A DNA stretch of 64,000 nt from NCBI RefSeq assembly GCF_000012865.1, contig NC_007503.1, forward strand, positions 1,054,001 through 1,118,000, read 5' to 3'. This document shows, in pieces, positions 8,000 through 16,622 of this stretch. Below the pieces are notes generated by a model. It was not told the DNA's origin. It saw nothing but the letters and a program-made list of their open reading frames with translations, and did not search any database. Within the stretch, counting starts at the first letter, position 1, and every line of letters starts with the position of its first letter. The DNA is from Carboxydothermus hydrogenoformans Z-2901 (lineage in GTDB: Bacteria; Bacillota; Z-2901; Carboxydothermales; Carboxydothermaceae). A program made the position numbers and the translations under genes.

Positions 8000-8693
8000 A
8001 ATTTTAAGTAAGTGTAAACTTATAATAGCCATTGTTAATTATGGTGTAGCAAGAAAAGTAGTTAAGGCTTCTAAGGAATCTGGGGCCGAAGGTGCAACTA
8101 CTATAATGGGAAAGGGTATAGGAATTCGTGAAAGGGCGACTTTTTTTGGCATTCCTGTCGAGGCAGAAAAAGAAATAATTTTTACTTTAATACGCGAAGA
8201 GGAATTAGATACCATTTTTCAAACTATTATTTCAAGTGCCCAACTGAATAAACCGGGGCAAGGAATAGCTCTTATCATTGATGTGCAGGAAGTAGCGGGT
8301 ATTTGCCATATGTGCATATCTACTGAAACTAAGAAAAAGAGTTTTGGGAGGATTGAAATGGAAAATAACGGAGAGATTTTATATGATTTAATCATAACTA
8401 TAGTTAATAAAGGTGATGCGGAAAAAGTAGTTGAATCTTCAAAAAGGGCCGGCGCGGAAGGTGGAACGATAATATCCGGCCGGGGAACGGGAATTCATGA
8501 GCACGCTAAGTTATTTGGTATTACCATAGAGCCGGAAAAAGAAATTGTTCTAACTTTAATTGAACGCCAAAAAACTAAGAGGGTATTGGAAGCAATAGTA
8601 AATGAGACCGATCTAAACAAACCTGGGAAGGGAATAGCCTTTGTCTTGGCAGTCGAAAAGGTTGCTGGAATTAATCATCTTTTTAAGAGCTAA
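7992..8693 (+). CDS. Tandem P-II-like signalling protein
   Basis: A 233-residue protein made of two PII-fold repeats, roughly residues 1-115 and 122-233. Each runs: beta strand with AIVNYGVARKVV or TIVNKGDAEKVV, a T-loop-like AEGATTIMGKGIGI or AEGGTIISGRGTGI, then KEIIFTLI or KEIVLTLI and a NKPGQGIA or NKPGKGIA C-terminal element. PII proteins bind ATP/ADP and often 2-oxoglutarate and control transporters. The canonical uridylylated T-loop tyrosine is not seen. Overlap with the DUF1538 genes makes these membrane proteins the obvious target. A fused PII dimer is unusual, since PII normally assembles as a trimer. Confidence 0.85.
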   Translation: MSKILSKCKLIIAIVNYGVARKVVKASKESGAEGATTIMGKGIGIRERATFFGIPVEAEKEIIFTLIREEELDTIFQTIISSAQLNKPGQGIALIIDVQEVAGICHMCISTETKKKSFGRIEMENNGEILYDLIITIVNKGDAEKVVESSKRAGAEGGTIISGRGTGIHEHAKLFGITIEPEKEIVLTLIERQKTKRVLEAIVNETDLNKPGKGIAFVLAVEKVAGINHLFKS

Positions 8694-8825
8694 AGAATAG
8701 AGTAAACCGTTTTATTGTTAAAAATTAACCTCAAATAAGAAAAGATTAATAACAGGCAACTTTGTTGGTATTAGAGTTCTGTAAATCTTGGCTTCAGTTA
8801 ATTCATTTTTTTGAGGTGATATACA

Positions 8826-9170
8826 ATGAAGTTCCTAAGTTTTTTAGCTTACGCCAGTATCATTGTGGGGATTATTGGTATAATTTTGGGAATTCGCATA
8901 AACTTTCGCTGGTACTGGCTATCAATTCTTGCTTTTTACAACGTCAGCTATTTAACAGGATTTTCGTTATGGTGGCTATTTTTAAGCATTGTATGGATTT
9001 TACTTTCATTAACATTTGGTCATTCCTTGGGTTTAATTACCAGCTCAAGAAAAAGCGTCCTAGCATCCTTTTTGGGTTTAGCTATGTGGTTTGTATCAAT
9101 TCTAATGATTGACGATTACTGGCTATTCTTGCCTATGAGGAAAATTTATCATTTTTTTAGATTACAATAG
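8826..9170 (+). CDS. Small membrane protein of unknown function
   Basis: A 114-residue hydrophobic protein with three or four predicted membrane helices (YASIIVGIIGIILGI, WWLFLSIVWILLSLTF, VLASFLGLAMWFVSIL) and a basic C-terminus. TGAGGTGATATACA precedes ATG 8826. It follows the DUF1538/PII operon by 132 bp and is closed by a strong terminator, so it may be separately transcribed. No family recognised. Confidence 0.6.
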   Translation: MKFLSFLAYASIIVGIIGIILGIRINFRWYWLSILAFYNVSYLTGFSLWWLFLSIVWILLSLTFGHSLGLITSSRKSVLASFLGLAMWFVSILMIDDYWLFLPMRKIYHFFRLQ

Positions 9171-9190
9171 TTCTTTAAATCAGCTTTTTT

Positions 9191-9222
9191 CCTGCTTTTT
9201 CAAGCAGGTTTTTTTCTTTTTA
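9191..9222 (+). terminator. Rho-independent terminator
   Basis: The stem CCTGCTT/AAGCAGG with a 4-nt loop is followed by TTTTTTTCTTTT. It ends the transcription unit that includes the 114-residue membrane protein. Confidence 0.85.
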
Positions 9223-9235
9223 AAGGAATTCTGGA

Positions 9236-9260
9236 AAATATGCCGAATAAGAAACAAAAA
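9236..9260 (+). repeat. 25-nt direct repeat, copy 2
   Basis: This is the second copy of the block at 6196-6220. Here the frame from the ATG ends after 8 codons, and the ribosome site and start of comM follow directly. Confidence 0.6.
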
Positions 9261-9279
9261 AAGTAGAAGGAGAAGATAA

Positions 9280-10804
9280 ATGCTTTCCAAAGTTCATACC
9301 GTTGCCTTAAACGGCATTAATGGAGAAATAGTAGAGGCGGAGGTCGATATAAACCGCGGGCTTCCGGGGATGGAGGTAGTGGGACTTCCCGATACGGCGG
9401 TAAAAGAAGCCCGGGAGCGGGTAAAGTCGGCGATAAAAAACTCCGGGTTTGATTTTCCCATCGCCAGGATAACGATAAACCTTGCCCCTGCCGACTTAAA
9501 AAAAGAAGGCTCTCACTTTTAGCTCTCGGGATTTTAGCGGCGAGCGAACAGTTAAACGCAATTTATCACACTACATCTTTTTAGGGGAGCTATCCTTGGA
9601 AGGTCAGGTCAGGGAGGTAGATGGAGTCTTACCTTCGGTATTAGCGGTGCGGGGTAGGGTACCGAAAGCAGTAGTGCCATATAATAACCGTACTGAAGGG
9701 GCGTTAGTATCCGGGGTTGAGGTTTACGGGGTAAAGAGCCTCAGGGAGTTAGTAGCTTTTTTAGCGGGAGAAGAAGAGCTTAAACCGGAAAAGCCTCTTG
9801 ATATTACCGAAATAGTCCGGGAAAAACCCGATGAAGAGCTGGACTTTGCCGATGTGGCAGGACAGGTGGTGGCCAAAAGAGCTTTAGAAATTGCGGCGGC
9901 GGGGAATCATAATTGCCTGATGATCGGTCCGCCGGGAACAGGGAAAACTATGCTTGCTAAACGCTTAGTTTCAATTTTACCGGATTTAACGTATGAAGAA
10001 ATGCTTGAAGTGACCAAAATTTACAGTGTGGCTGGACTTTTAAAAAATAAGCCGTTTATTACCCAGAGACCTTTTCGCAGTCCTCACCATACCGCGTCCA
10101 AAATAAGCTTAACCGGCGGCGGAAAAAAGCCACGACCAGGGGAAATTACTTTAGCTCATCTGGGAGTATTATTTTTAGATGAACTGCCGGAGTTTGGGAA
10201 AGATGTCTTGGAAGCGATGCGCCAGCCCCTGGAAGAAGGAGAAGTGACCATAGCCCGGGTGGAATCGGTGGTTACTTATCCGGCAAGATTTATGTTAATT
10301 GCAGCAATGAATCCCTGTCCGTGCGGATTTTTCGGGGATGAGGAGCGGCTATGTACCTGTACACCCCATCAGGTACATAAATATCAGGCCAAAATTTCCG
10401 GCCCGCTTTTAGATAGAATTGATTTACAGGTTGAAGTCATGCGGGTTCGGTATCAGGAGATGGAAAATATTAAAAATAATGAAACTTCCGCCGAGATTCG
10501 AAAGAGGGTTTTGCGCGCCCGGGAAATTCAGGCGCAAAGATATCGTGAACTGAAGTTAAATATTTCAACCAACTCCGAACTTTCGCCAAGGCAGATAAGA
10601 CGGTATCTTAAGCTAACGCCTCAAGCTCGGGAATTTATTAAAGAAGTTTTCGAGCAAAAGGTTCTTTCAAATCGGGCTTATGATCGCTTATTAAAAGTTG
10701 CCCGCACCATTGCTGATTTGGGGGAAAAGGAAGTAGTTGATGTTAATGAAATTGCTGAAGCCTTGCAGTTTAGACTTTTGGAGCAGAAATACTGGGAGGT
10801 TTAA
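9280..10804 (+). pseudogene. comM: YifB/ComM-family Mg-chelatase-like AAA ATPase, broken by two small deletions
   Basis: The first 80 codons ([18 protein letters not shown]...[13 protein letters not shown]) match the ComM N-terminal Lon-protease-like domain, then stop. The rest continues in another frame from SLEGQVREVDGVLPSVLAVRG through Walker A (GPPGTGKTMLAKRL), a C-terminal Mg-chelatase-like region (FRSPHHTASK, MNPCPCG) and ends normally. Between them 9510-9590 reads ALGILAASEQLNA in a third phase. Comparison with the family pattern suggests about 10 nt lost after SHF (the DLPI codons) and 4 nt lost after LNA. ComM is a helicase for branch migration in natural transformation. It looks inactive here unless these are sequencing errors. 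Confidence 0.8.
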
Positions 10805-10850
10805 GCAAATATTGTTATAATTGATAAAAAGAAGCTTAAGGAGGACAAAA

Positions 10851-11348
10851 ATGGCCAGCGATTATAGTTTTGATATTGTTTCGGAAGTTAATCTTCCGGA
10901 AGTTAAAAATGCGGTAAATCAGGCCCTAAAAGAAATTTCCCAGCGTTATGATTTTAAAGGTAGCAATGTGGAAATTGAGTTAAATGAAAAGGAAAAAGAA
11001 ATTAGAATCACTGCCGATGACGAGTATCGCCTGAAAAGAGCGGTTGATGTTCTTGAAGCAAAACTTGTCAAAAGACAGGTTTCTTTAAAATTTTTAGATT
11101 ACGGTAAGATTGAACCGGCTTTGGGTGGAACCGTTAAGCAGACAATTAAGTTAAAGTCGGGTATACCAAGGGAAAAAGCCAAAGAGATAATTGATACGAT
11201 TAAACAAACAAAACTAAAAGTTCAGACACAGATTTTAGACGATAAACTTCGGGTTTCCGGGAAAAAGAAGGATGACCTGCAGGCAGTAATAAAGCTTTTA
11301 AAAGAAAAAGAGTTTGGGCTTGTATTGCAGTTTACGAACTACCGTTAA
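10851..11348 (+). CDS. yajQ: YajQ family nucleotide-binding protein
   Basis: A 165-residue protein matching YajQ (DUF520) over its whole length: SDYSFDIVSEVN, QALKEISQRYDFKGS, the middle LDYGKIEPALGGTVKQTI, and the end DLQAVIKLLKEKEFGLVLQFTNYR. YajQ folds as two ferredoxin-like domains and binds nucleotides; some homologues bind cyclic di-GMP. I chose ATG 10851, preceded by AAGGAGGACAAAA; the frame is open to 10821, but that part contains the ribosome site. It is followed by its own terminator. Confidence 0.92.
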   Translation: MASDYSFDIVSEVNLPEVKNAVNQALKEISQRYDFKGSNVEIELNEKEKEIRITADDEYRLKRAVDVLEAKLVKRQVSLKFLDYGKIEPALGGTVKQTIKLKSGIPREKAKEIIDTIKQTKLKVQTQILDDKLRVSGKKKDDLQAVIKLLKEKEFGLVLQFTNYR

Positions 11349-11354
11349 TCCAGG

Positions 11355-11383
11355 CCGCCCAAATTGGCGGTTTTTTTGTTTTT
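11355..11383 (+). terminator. Rho-independent terminator after yajQ
   Basis: Stem CCGCC/GGCGG with a 6-nt loop followed by TTTTTTTGTTTTT, seven bases after the yajQ stop. Confidence 0.85.
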
Positions 11384-11397
11384 AGCATAAATGGATT

Positions 11398-11568
11398 ATG
11401 TATACATATATATTTACCAAAGAAAACATTTACGGGGGTTTAAAAGTGGTTTATTTAATCACTTTTTGCGAAGGGGAGGAAGTGCGGTATCTTTTTACCC
11501 AAGTTTTTAAAACAATATCCTGGGACCTTTTAGATAAAAATTTAATTGTGGTTAAATTACAAAACTAA
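11398..11568 (+). CDS. Possible small protein (56 codons) of unknown function
   Basis: ATG 11398 opens a 56-codon frame (MYTYIFTKENIYGGLKVVYL...NLIVVKLQN). A GTG at 11446 in the same frame has a better ribosome site (GGGGGTTTAAAA) and would give 40 residues. The frame sits between two terminators, which supports a discrete transcription unit. No family recognised. The call rests on the frame, ribosome site and terminator only. Confidence 0.35.
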   Translation: MYTYIFTKENIYGGLKVVYLITFCEGEEVRYLFTQVFKTISWDLLDKNLIVVKLQN

Positions 11569-11594
11569 TGCCGGCTTTTGCCGGTATTTTTGTT
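11569..11594 (+). terminator. Hairpin and T-tract after the small ORF
   Basis: Stem CCGGC/GCCGG with a TTTT loop, then TATTTTTGTT. It directly follows the stop codon of the 56-codon frame. Confidence 0.7.
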
Positions 11595-11660
11595 AAAGGA
11601 AGCTTTCTTATTTAAAAATCATTTTGCATATAATGTAATAACACGAAGGGAGGTAAGCCC

Positions 11661-13556
11661 ATGGAGTTTTTAGAAAAACTTGAGGCTTACAAAAAAAGAG
11701 AAAGGGAACTTGCCTGGGAAGGCAGTTTTAAAGAATATTTAGATATAGTTAAAAAGCGGCCGTATGTTGCTCAGCTTGCTCATAGCCGTATATATAACAT
11801 GATTAAATCATATGGTATAGAGGAGACCGAGGAAGGCAAAAAATACCGCTTTTTTGCCTCGGAACTTTTTGGTTTAGATAAAACCTTGGCAAAATTGGTG
11901 GAAGAATACTTTCACCCCGCAGCCCGAAGGCTTGATGTCAGGAAAAGGATATTGCTCCTGATGGGTCCGGTGAGCGGAGGTAAATCAACTTTAGTAACAT
12001 TATTAAAACGGGGTTTAGAAAAGTACAGTCGGACCGAGGAGGGGGCCCTATATGCTATCAAAGGTTGCCCAATGCATGAAGAACCTCTCCATTTAATACC
12101 TAAAGAATTGAGGGAAGATTTTGAAAAAGAGTTTGGTGTATATATAGAAGGTGAACTCTGCCCCAGGTGTCAGGTCATGCTTGAGGAAGAATACCAGGGA
12201 AATATTGAGGAAGTTAGAGTGGAGCGAATCTTTTTCTCGGAAGAAAAACGTATCGGGATTGGAACTTTTTCTCCTTCGGATCCCAAATCTCAGGATATCG
12301 CGGAATTAACCGGGAGTGTTGATTTTAGCGCCCTGCCCAAATACGGAGCCGAATCCGATCCCCGGGCCTATCGTTTTGATGGTGAGTTAAATATCGCTAA
12401 CCGGGGAATAATGGAATTTCAAGAGATGTTAAAGTGTGACGAAAAATTTTTATGGAACTTACTGAGTTTGTCCCAGGAAGGGAATTTTAAAGCCGGGCGA
12501 TTTGCCTTAATATATGCCGATGAACTAATCGTTGCCCATACCAACGAAGCGGAATATAAAGCGTTTATCAGCAACAAAAAAAATGAAGCCTTGCTTTCCC
12601 GGATGATTGTAATAAAAATTCCGTATAACTTAAAAGTTTCCGAGGAAGTAAAAATTTATGAAAAATTAATTAAACAAAGCGATTTAACCAATATTCATAT
12701 TGCTCCCCATGCCCTGCGGGTAGCTGCTATGTTTTCGGTTTTATCAAGATTAAAAGAAAGTAAAAAGCAGGGGATGGATTTAATAAAGAAAATGAAGCTT
12801 TACGACGGTGAACATGTGGAAGGATTTATGCCCAAAGATGTGGCCGAGTTACAAAACGAGGTAGAAGAAGAAGGCATGTCCGGAGTTGACCCCCGGTATG
12901 TAATAAATAGGCTGTCTTCAGCTTTAATTAAAACCGATACTGCCTGTATAAATCCTTTGGATGTTTTGCGAGCGTTAAAAGATGGTTTAGATCAGCACCC
13001 GTCCATAACCAAAGAGGAAAAAGAAAGGTATTTAAATTTAGTGTCCTTAGTTAGAAAGGAATATGATGAAATTGCCAAGAAAGAGGTGCAAAAAGCTTTT
13101 GTTTACTCCTTTGAGGAGTCGGCCAGAAACTTATTTAACAATTATTTGGATAATGTTGAAGCCTATTGTAACGGTACAAAACTAAAAGATCCCATTACCG
13201 ACGAAGAATTAGACCCGGATGAAAAGTTGATGCGTTCTATAGAAGAGCAAATAGGTATTTCGGAAACGGCCAAGAAGAGTTTTCGGGAGGAAATTTTAAT
13301 TCGGCTATCGATTTATGCCCGTAAAGGGAAGGTTTTTGATTATAACGCGCATGAGCGTTTAAAAGAAGCGATTGAAAAAAAACTTTTTGCTGATTTAAAA
13401 GATGTGGTAAAGATAACAACTTCCACCAAAACGCCGGATGTCCAGCAGCTGAAAAAGTTAAATGAAGTAGGCGAAAGGCTTATTAACCACCATGGTTATT
13501 GTCCGGTTTGTGCCAATGAACTTTTAAAATATGTGGGGAGTTTGTTAAACAGGTAG
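11661..13556 (+). CDS. prkA: PrkA-type serine protein kinase / AAA protein
   Basis: A 631-residue PrkA. It has the AAA+ Walker A motif LLMGPVSGGKSTLV near residue 103 and a Zn-like CPMHEEPLHLIP region typical of PrkA. It also has FSPSDPKSQDIAELTGSVD and the C-terminal kinase-like domain with KVFDYNAHERLKEAIEKKLF. PrkA acts in sporulation and starvation responses in bacilli; the biochemical activity, kinase or AAA protease, is debated. ATG 11661 follows GGGAGGTAAGCCC. It is followed after 10 bp by yhbH and then spoVR, the conserved three-gene module. Confidence 0.93.
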   Translation: MEFLEKLEAYKKRERELAWEGSFKEYLDIVKKRPYVAQLAHSRIYNMIKSYGIEETEEGKKYRFFASELFGLDKTLAKLVEEYFHPAARRLDVRKRILLLMGPVSGGKSTLVTLLKRGLEKYSRTEEGALYAIKGCPMHEEPLHLIPKELREDFEKEFGVYIEGELCPRCQVMLEEEYQGNIEEVRVERIFFSEEKRIGIGTFSPSDPKSQDIAELTGSVDFSALPKYGAESDPRAYRFDGELNIANRGIMEFQEMLKCDEKFLWNLLSLSQEGNFKAGRFALIYADELIVAHTNEAEYKAFISNKKNEALLSRMIVIKIPYNLKVSEEVKIYEKLIKQSDLTNIHIAPHALRVAAMFSVLSRLKESKKQGMDLIKKMKLYDGEHVEGFMPKDVAELQNEVEEEGMSGVDPRYVINRLSSALIKTDTACINPLDVLRALKDGLDQHPSITKEEKERYLNLVSLVRKEYDEIAKKEVQKAFVYSFEESARNLFNNYLDNVEAYCNGTKLKDPITDEELDPDEKLMRSIEEQIGISETAKKSFREEILIRLSIYARKGKVFDYNAHERLKEAIEKKLFADLKDVVKITTSTKTPDVQQLKKLNEVGERLINHHGYCPVCANELLKYVGSLLNR

Positions 13557-13566
13557 GTGGGGTAAA

Positions 13567-14703
13567 GTGGGCAATTGTATAATTTCCAGAGAAGATTGGA
13601 GTCTTCACCGCAAAGGAGAATTAGATAAAGAACGGCATCAGGAAAAAGTACGGGAAGCAATTAAAAGAAACCTGCCGGAAATTTTAAGTGACGAAGCCAT
13701 AATCATGAGCGATGGCAAAAAAATAATCAAGGTTCCGATTCGCAGCATTGAACATTATCACTTTCGCTACGATTTTAATAAACAAAAACATACCGGGCAG
13801 GGAAGTGGGGGTACAAAAGTTGGAGATGTTTTGGGTAAAGAAAGTGGGAGTGCCAAGGGTGATAAAGGCAAAGGAGCAGGAGGTTTACCCGGTTATGATT
13901 ACTATGAAGCGGAAGTTTCGCTTGATGAATTAACGGAAATTCTTTTGGAAGATTTAGAACTCCCCCATTTAAAAAACAAAAGTAAAGATAAAATAACCCA
14001 TGAAAATTACGACTTTCGCGATGTTAGAAAAAAAGGCTTAATGGGTAATATTGACCGGAAAAAAACAGTATATGAAGCTTTAAAAAGAAATCTTTTAAAA
14101 AATAGTGAAAATCTGTATCAAATCACCCAAGACGATTTAAGGTTTAAGACCTGGGACGAAGTAGAAAAACCCGAGTCCAAAGCAGTGGTTATTGCCATGA
14201 TGGATAGTTCCGGTTCCATGGGACCTTTTGAGAAATACATTGCCCGAACTTTTTTCTTCTGGTTGGTGAAAGTTTTAAAATTAAAATATCAAAATGTTGA
14301 AATAATTTATTTATCCCATCATACCGAAGCCAAAGAAGTTACGGAAAAGGAGTTTTATACCAAGGGTGAAAGCGGAGGTACCAAATGCTCCTCGGTATAC
14401 CAATTAGCTTTAGACATAATTAAACAGCGTTATAATCCGCAGCAATACAATTTGTATGCGTTTCACTTTTCGGATGGGGATAATTTATCTTCAGATAATG
14501 AGCGGTGTTTACAGCTTGTGCTTGAACTCTTAAAGGTATGTAATTTAGTCGGTTACGGAGAAATTGAAGGCCCATATTATTATACCGCCACTTTGAAAAA
14601 TGAGTTTAAAAAAATAACCAGTCCCAACTTTGTTCTGACTTCAATAAAAGATAAAGCGGGGATTTATACCGCGTTAAAAGCTTTTTTAAAAAAAGATGGT
14701 TAA
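13567..14703 (+). CDS. yhbH: YhbH/DUF444 family sporulation protein
   Basis: A 378-residue protein with the DUF444 signature. The N-terminal part is basic and has a Gly/Ser/Lys-rich linker (residues ~77-105, GQGSGGTKVGDVLGKES...). The C-terminal half is a von Willebrand A-like domain starting AVVIAMMDSSGSMGPFEK (MIDAS DxSGS) and continuing through GGTKCSSVYQLAL and HFSDGDNLSSD. Starts at GTG 13567 after GGTGGGGTAAA. It is part of the PrkA-YhbH-SpoVR operon; members are needed for stress and sporulation responses, but the molecular role is unknown. Confidence 0.9.
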   Translation: MGNCIISREDWSLHRKGELDKERHQEKVREAIKRNLPEILSDEAIIMSDGKKIIKVPIRSIEHYHFRYDFNKQKHTGQGSGGTKVGDVLGKESGSAKGDKGKGAGGLPGYDYYEAEVSLDELTEILLEDLELPHLKNKSKDKITHENYDFRDVRKKGLMGNIDRKKTVYEALKRNLLKNSENLYQITQDDLRFKTWDEVEKPESKAVVIAMMDSSGSMGPFEKYIARTFFFWLVKVLKLKYQNVEIIYLSHHTEAKEVTEKEFYTKGESGGTKCSSVYQLALDIIKQRYNPQQYNLYAFHFSDGDNLSSDNERCLQLVLELLKVCNLVGYGEIEGPYYYTATLKNEFKKITSPNFVLTSIKDKAGIYTALKAFLKKDG

Positions 14704-14719
14704 TTTTGGGGGAATTGTT

Positions 14720-16060
14720 ATGGAAGAGTTAACGTATTTGGAAGAGGCGGTGGAAAAAATTGGGGAAATAGCTGCAAATTTAGGACTTGACTTTTTTCCG
14801 ATGCGCTTTGAAATTTGTCCGGCGGAAGTTATCTATACCTTTGGAGCATACGGTATGCCCACTCGCTTTTCCCACTGGACTTTTGGTAAAGCGTATCATA
14901 AAATGAAAACCCAGTATGACTACAATCTAAGTAGAATATATGAATTAGTTATCAATACCAATCCCTGCTATGCTTTTTTGCTGGAAGGTAATTCTTTGGT
15001 CCAAAATAAACTGGTAATTGCCCATGTTTACGGTCATTCCGACTTTTTTAAAAATAACTGGCACTTTAAAAATACTAATCGAAAAATGCTGGAAACCATG
15101 TCAGTACATGCCCGGAGAATTGATGAGTTTTCTTTTCGTTATGGAAAGGAAAAAGTAGAAAAATTTTTAGACGCAGTCCTTTCCATAGAAGAACATATCG
15201 ATCCTTTTGAGGGAATAATAAAAGAACAGAGTAAAAAGAAAAAAGCAAAAGAAACTAAGAACCCGTATGCGGATCTTTGGTTTGAAACGGATGTTTTAAA
15301 AGATGAGGAAGAAAAAGAAAAAAAGCCTGTAAAAGACATTTTGGGTTTTATTGGAAATAATAGCAGGTATTTAGAAGATTGGCAGCGAGAAATTATTTTT
15401 ATGGTCCGTGAAGAAATGAAATACTTTTGGCCCCAGTTAAAAACAAAGATTATGAATGAAGGGTGGGCTGCTTACTGGCATATTAGAATTATGAGGGAAT
15501 TGGACTTGGATGAAAATGAAAGTATTGAATATGCCAAATTAAACGCTCAAATATTACAACCAACGCGGTTTGGTATTAACCCTTATCTTTTAGGACTTAA
15601 AGTATTTGAAGATATTGAAAAAAGGTTTGGTAAAGAAATGATATTTGAGGTTCGGGAAATTGATTGCGATGTTACTTTTTTAAGAAATTATTTAAACGAA
15701 AAGTTGGTGGAGGAACTTGATTTGTATAATTTTCAAAAGGTGGGGAGCGAATGGCGGGTTACGGAAAAATCCTGGGAAAAAGTACGAGATAACTTAGTAT
15801 TAAGTTTAAATAATTGCGGGTTTCCTTATATTGAAATTTTAGATGATGATTATGGAAAAAACGGTGAACTTTATTTAAGACATCGTTATGAAGGTATTGA
15901 ATTGGACATTTATTACTTAGAAAGAACCCTACCGTACGTTTATGAACTCTGGGGTAAGCCGGTTCACTTGGAAACGGTAGTGGATAGAAAACATGTATTA
16001 TTTACCTTCAATGGGGAAAAACATTTAAGAAAAATTATTGAAGGCTCGGGCAAATACTAA
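14720..16060 (+). CDS. spoVR: SpoVR family protein
   Basis: A 446-residue SpoVR homologue. Recognisable stretches are FPMRFEICPAEVIYTFGAYGMPTRFSHW near the start, IVINTNPCYAFLLEGN-like (VINTNPCYAFLLEG), HVYGHSDFFKNN, and NEGWAAYWHIRIMRELDL in the C-terminal half. SpoVR is linked with spore cortex formation in Bacillus, and homologues in non-sporulating bacteria always travel with PrkA and YhbH. I use ATG 14720 with TTGGGGGAATTGTT upstream; an ATG at 14696 overlaps yhbH and lacks a ribosome site. Confidence 0.92.
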   Translation: MEELTYLEEAVEKIGEIAANLGLDFFPMRFEICPAEVIYTFGAYGMPTRFSHWTFGKAYHKMKTQYDYNLSRIYELVINTNPCYAFLLEGNSLVQNKLVIAHVYGHSDFFKNNWHFKNTNRKMLETMSVHARRIDEFSFRYGKEKVEKFLDAVLSIEEHIDPFEGIIKEQSKKKKAKETKNPYADLWFETDVLKDEEEKEKKPVKDILGFIGNNSRYLEDWQREIIFMVREEMKYFWPQLKTKIMNEGWAAYWHIRIMRELDLDENESIEYAKLNAQILQPTRFGINPYLLGLKVFEDIEKRFGKEMIFEVREIDCDVTFLRNYLNEKLVEELDLYNFQKVGSEWRVTEKSWEKVRDNLVLSLNNCGFPYIEILDDDYGKNGELYLRHRYEGIELDIYYLERTLPYVYELWGKPVHLETVVDRKHVLFTFNGEKHLRKIIEGSGKY

Positions 16061-16079
16061 AAAAGAGGAGGTTATAACG

Positions 16080-16253
16080 ATGAAGCTTAAAAAACCAGAC
16101 CTTTACGGAGAATTACTTGAGAACAAAACGGAACATTTTTGGCGAAAAGTAAATCAAACTAAGGAAGGAATTTCAGCGGAAAGAGAAAAACTTCCAATGG
16201 GTTTAAAAACTACAACACCAAAATTTTTTGATGCCAATAAAGAAGATAATTAA
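16080..16253 (+). CDS. Small charged protein of unknown function after spoVR
   Basis: A 57-residue hydrophilic protein (MKLKKPDLYGELLENKTEHFW...) rich in Lys and Glu, with a strong ribosome site AGAGGAGGTTATAACG before ATG 16080. It sits 19 bp after spoVR and just before a terminator, so it belongs to the same operon. No homologue is recognised. Size, charge and context suggest a sporulation-linked small protein; that is inference. Confidence 0.6.
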   Translation: MKLKKPDLYGELLENKTEHFWRKVNQTKEGISAEREKLPMGLKTTTPKFFDANKEDN

Positions 16254-16266
16254 TATCTATAAAAAA

Positions 16267-16294
16267 ACCGGTCCAAGGGACCGGTGATTTTTTC
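16267..16294 (+). terminator. Rho-independent terminator of the prkA operon
   Basis: Perfect 8-bp stem ACCGGTCC/GGACCGGT with a 3-nt loop, then GATTTTTTCT. The run of A residues before the stem also makes it a possible terminator for the minus-strand tRNA. Confidence 0.88.
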
Positions 16295-16393
16295 TGGCGG
16301 GAGTGAATAGGAATCGAACCTACCATGGACGGTTTTACCGCCCAACAACGGGTTTGAAGCCCGCGGGGCCCACCAGGACCCAGTCACTCCCGC
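16295..16393 (-). tRNA. selC: tRNA-Sec (anticodon TCA), selenocysteine
   Basis: The reverse complement folds as a 99-nt tRNA. It has an extended acceptor stem (starting GCGGGAGTGA, closing TCACTCCCGC with CCA), a long D-stem, an anticodon loop CTTCAAA with TCA, a large extra arm (GGGCGG...CCGTCC) and a T-loop GGTTCGATTCC. These are the marks of bacterial tRNA-Sec. It implies that selenoproteins are made by this organism; the partner genes selA/B/D are not in the window. Confidence 0.95.
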
Positions 16394-16622
16394 TTTTATT
16401 GCTGCAAAGTTTATTATATAATAAAATTACTCATTAGTCAAAATCGTAGAAGGATTTTGGACTTTAGAGGAAGAATACTTCTTTATATTTTATCAAGTAC
16501 TTTTGTAGGTTTAAAAATGGAGGGTAACAACAATTAAGCCAGACAATGCAGAATAGTGCAATAATACTTACTTTGTAAGGGATAAAGTTTAATTGTACAA
16601 AATCGTAAGTGTGGTGAAAACT

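Noticed and set aside
8762-9112. 116-codon plus-strand frame upstream of and overlapping the small membrane protein
   Set aside because: No ribosome site at its start, whereas the frame from 8826 has a good one and membrane-helix composition.
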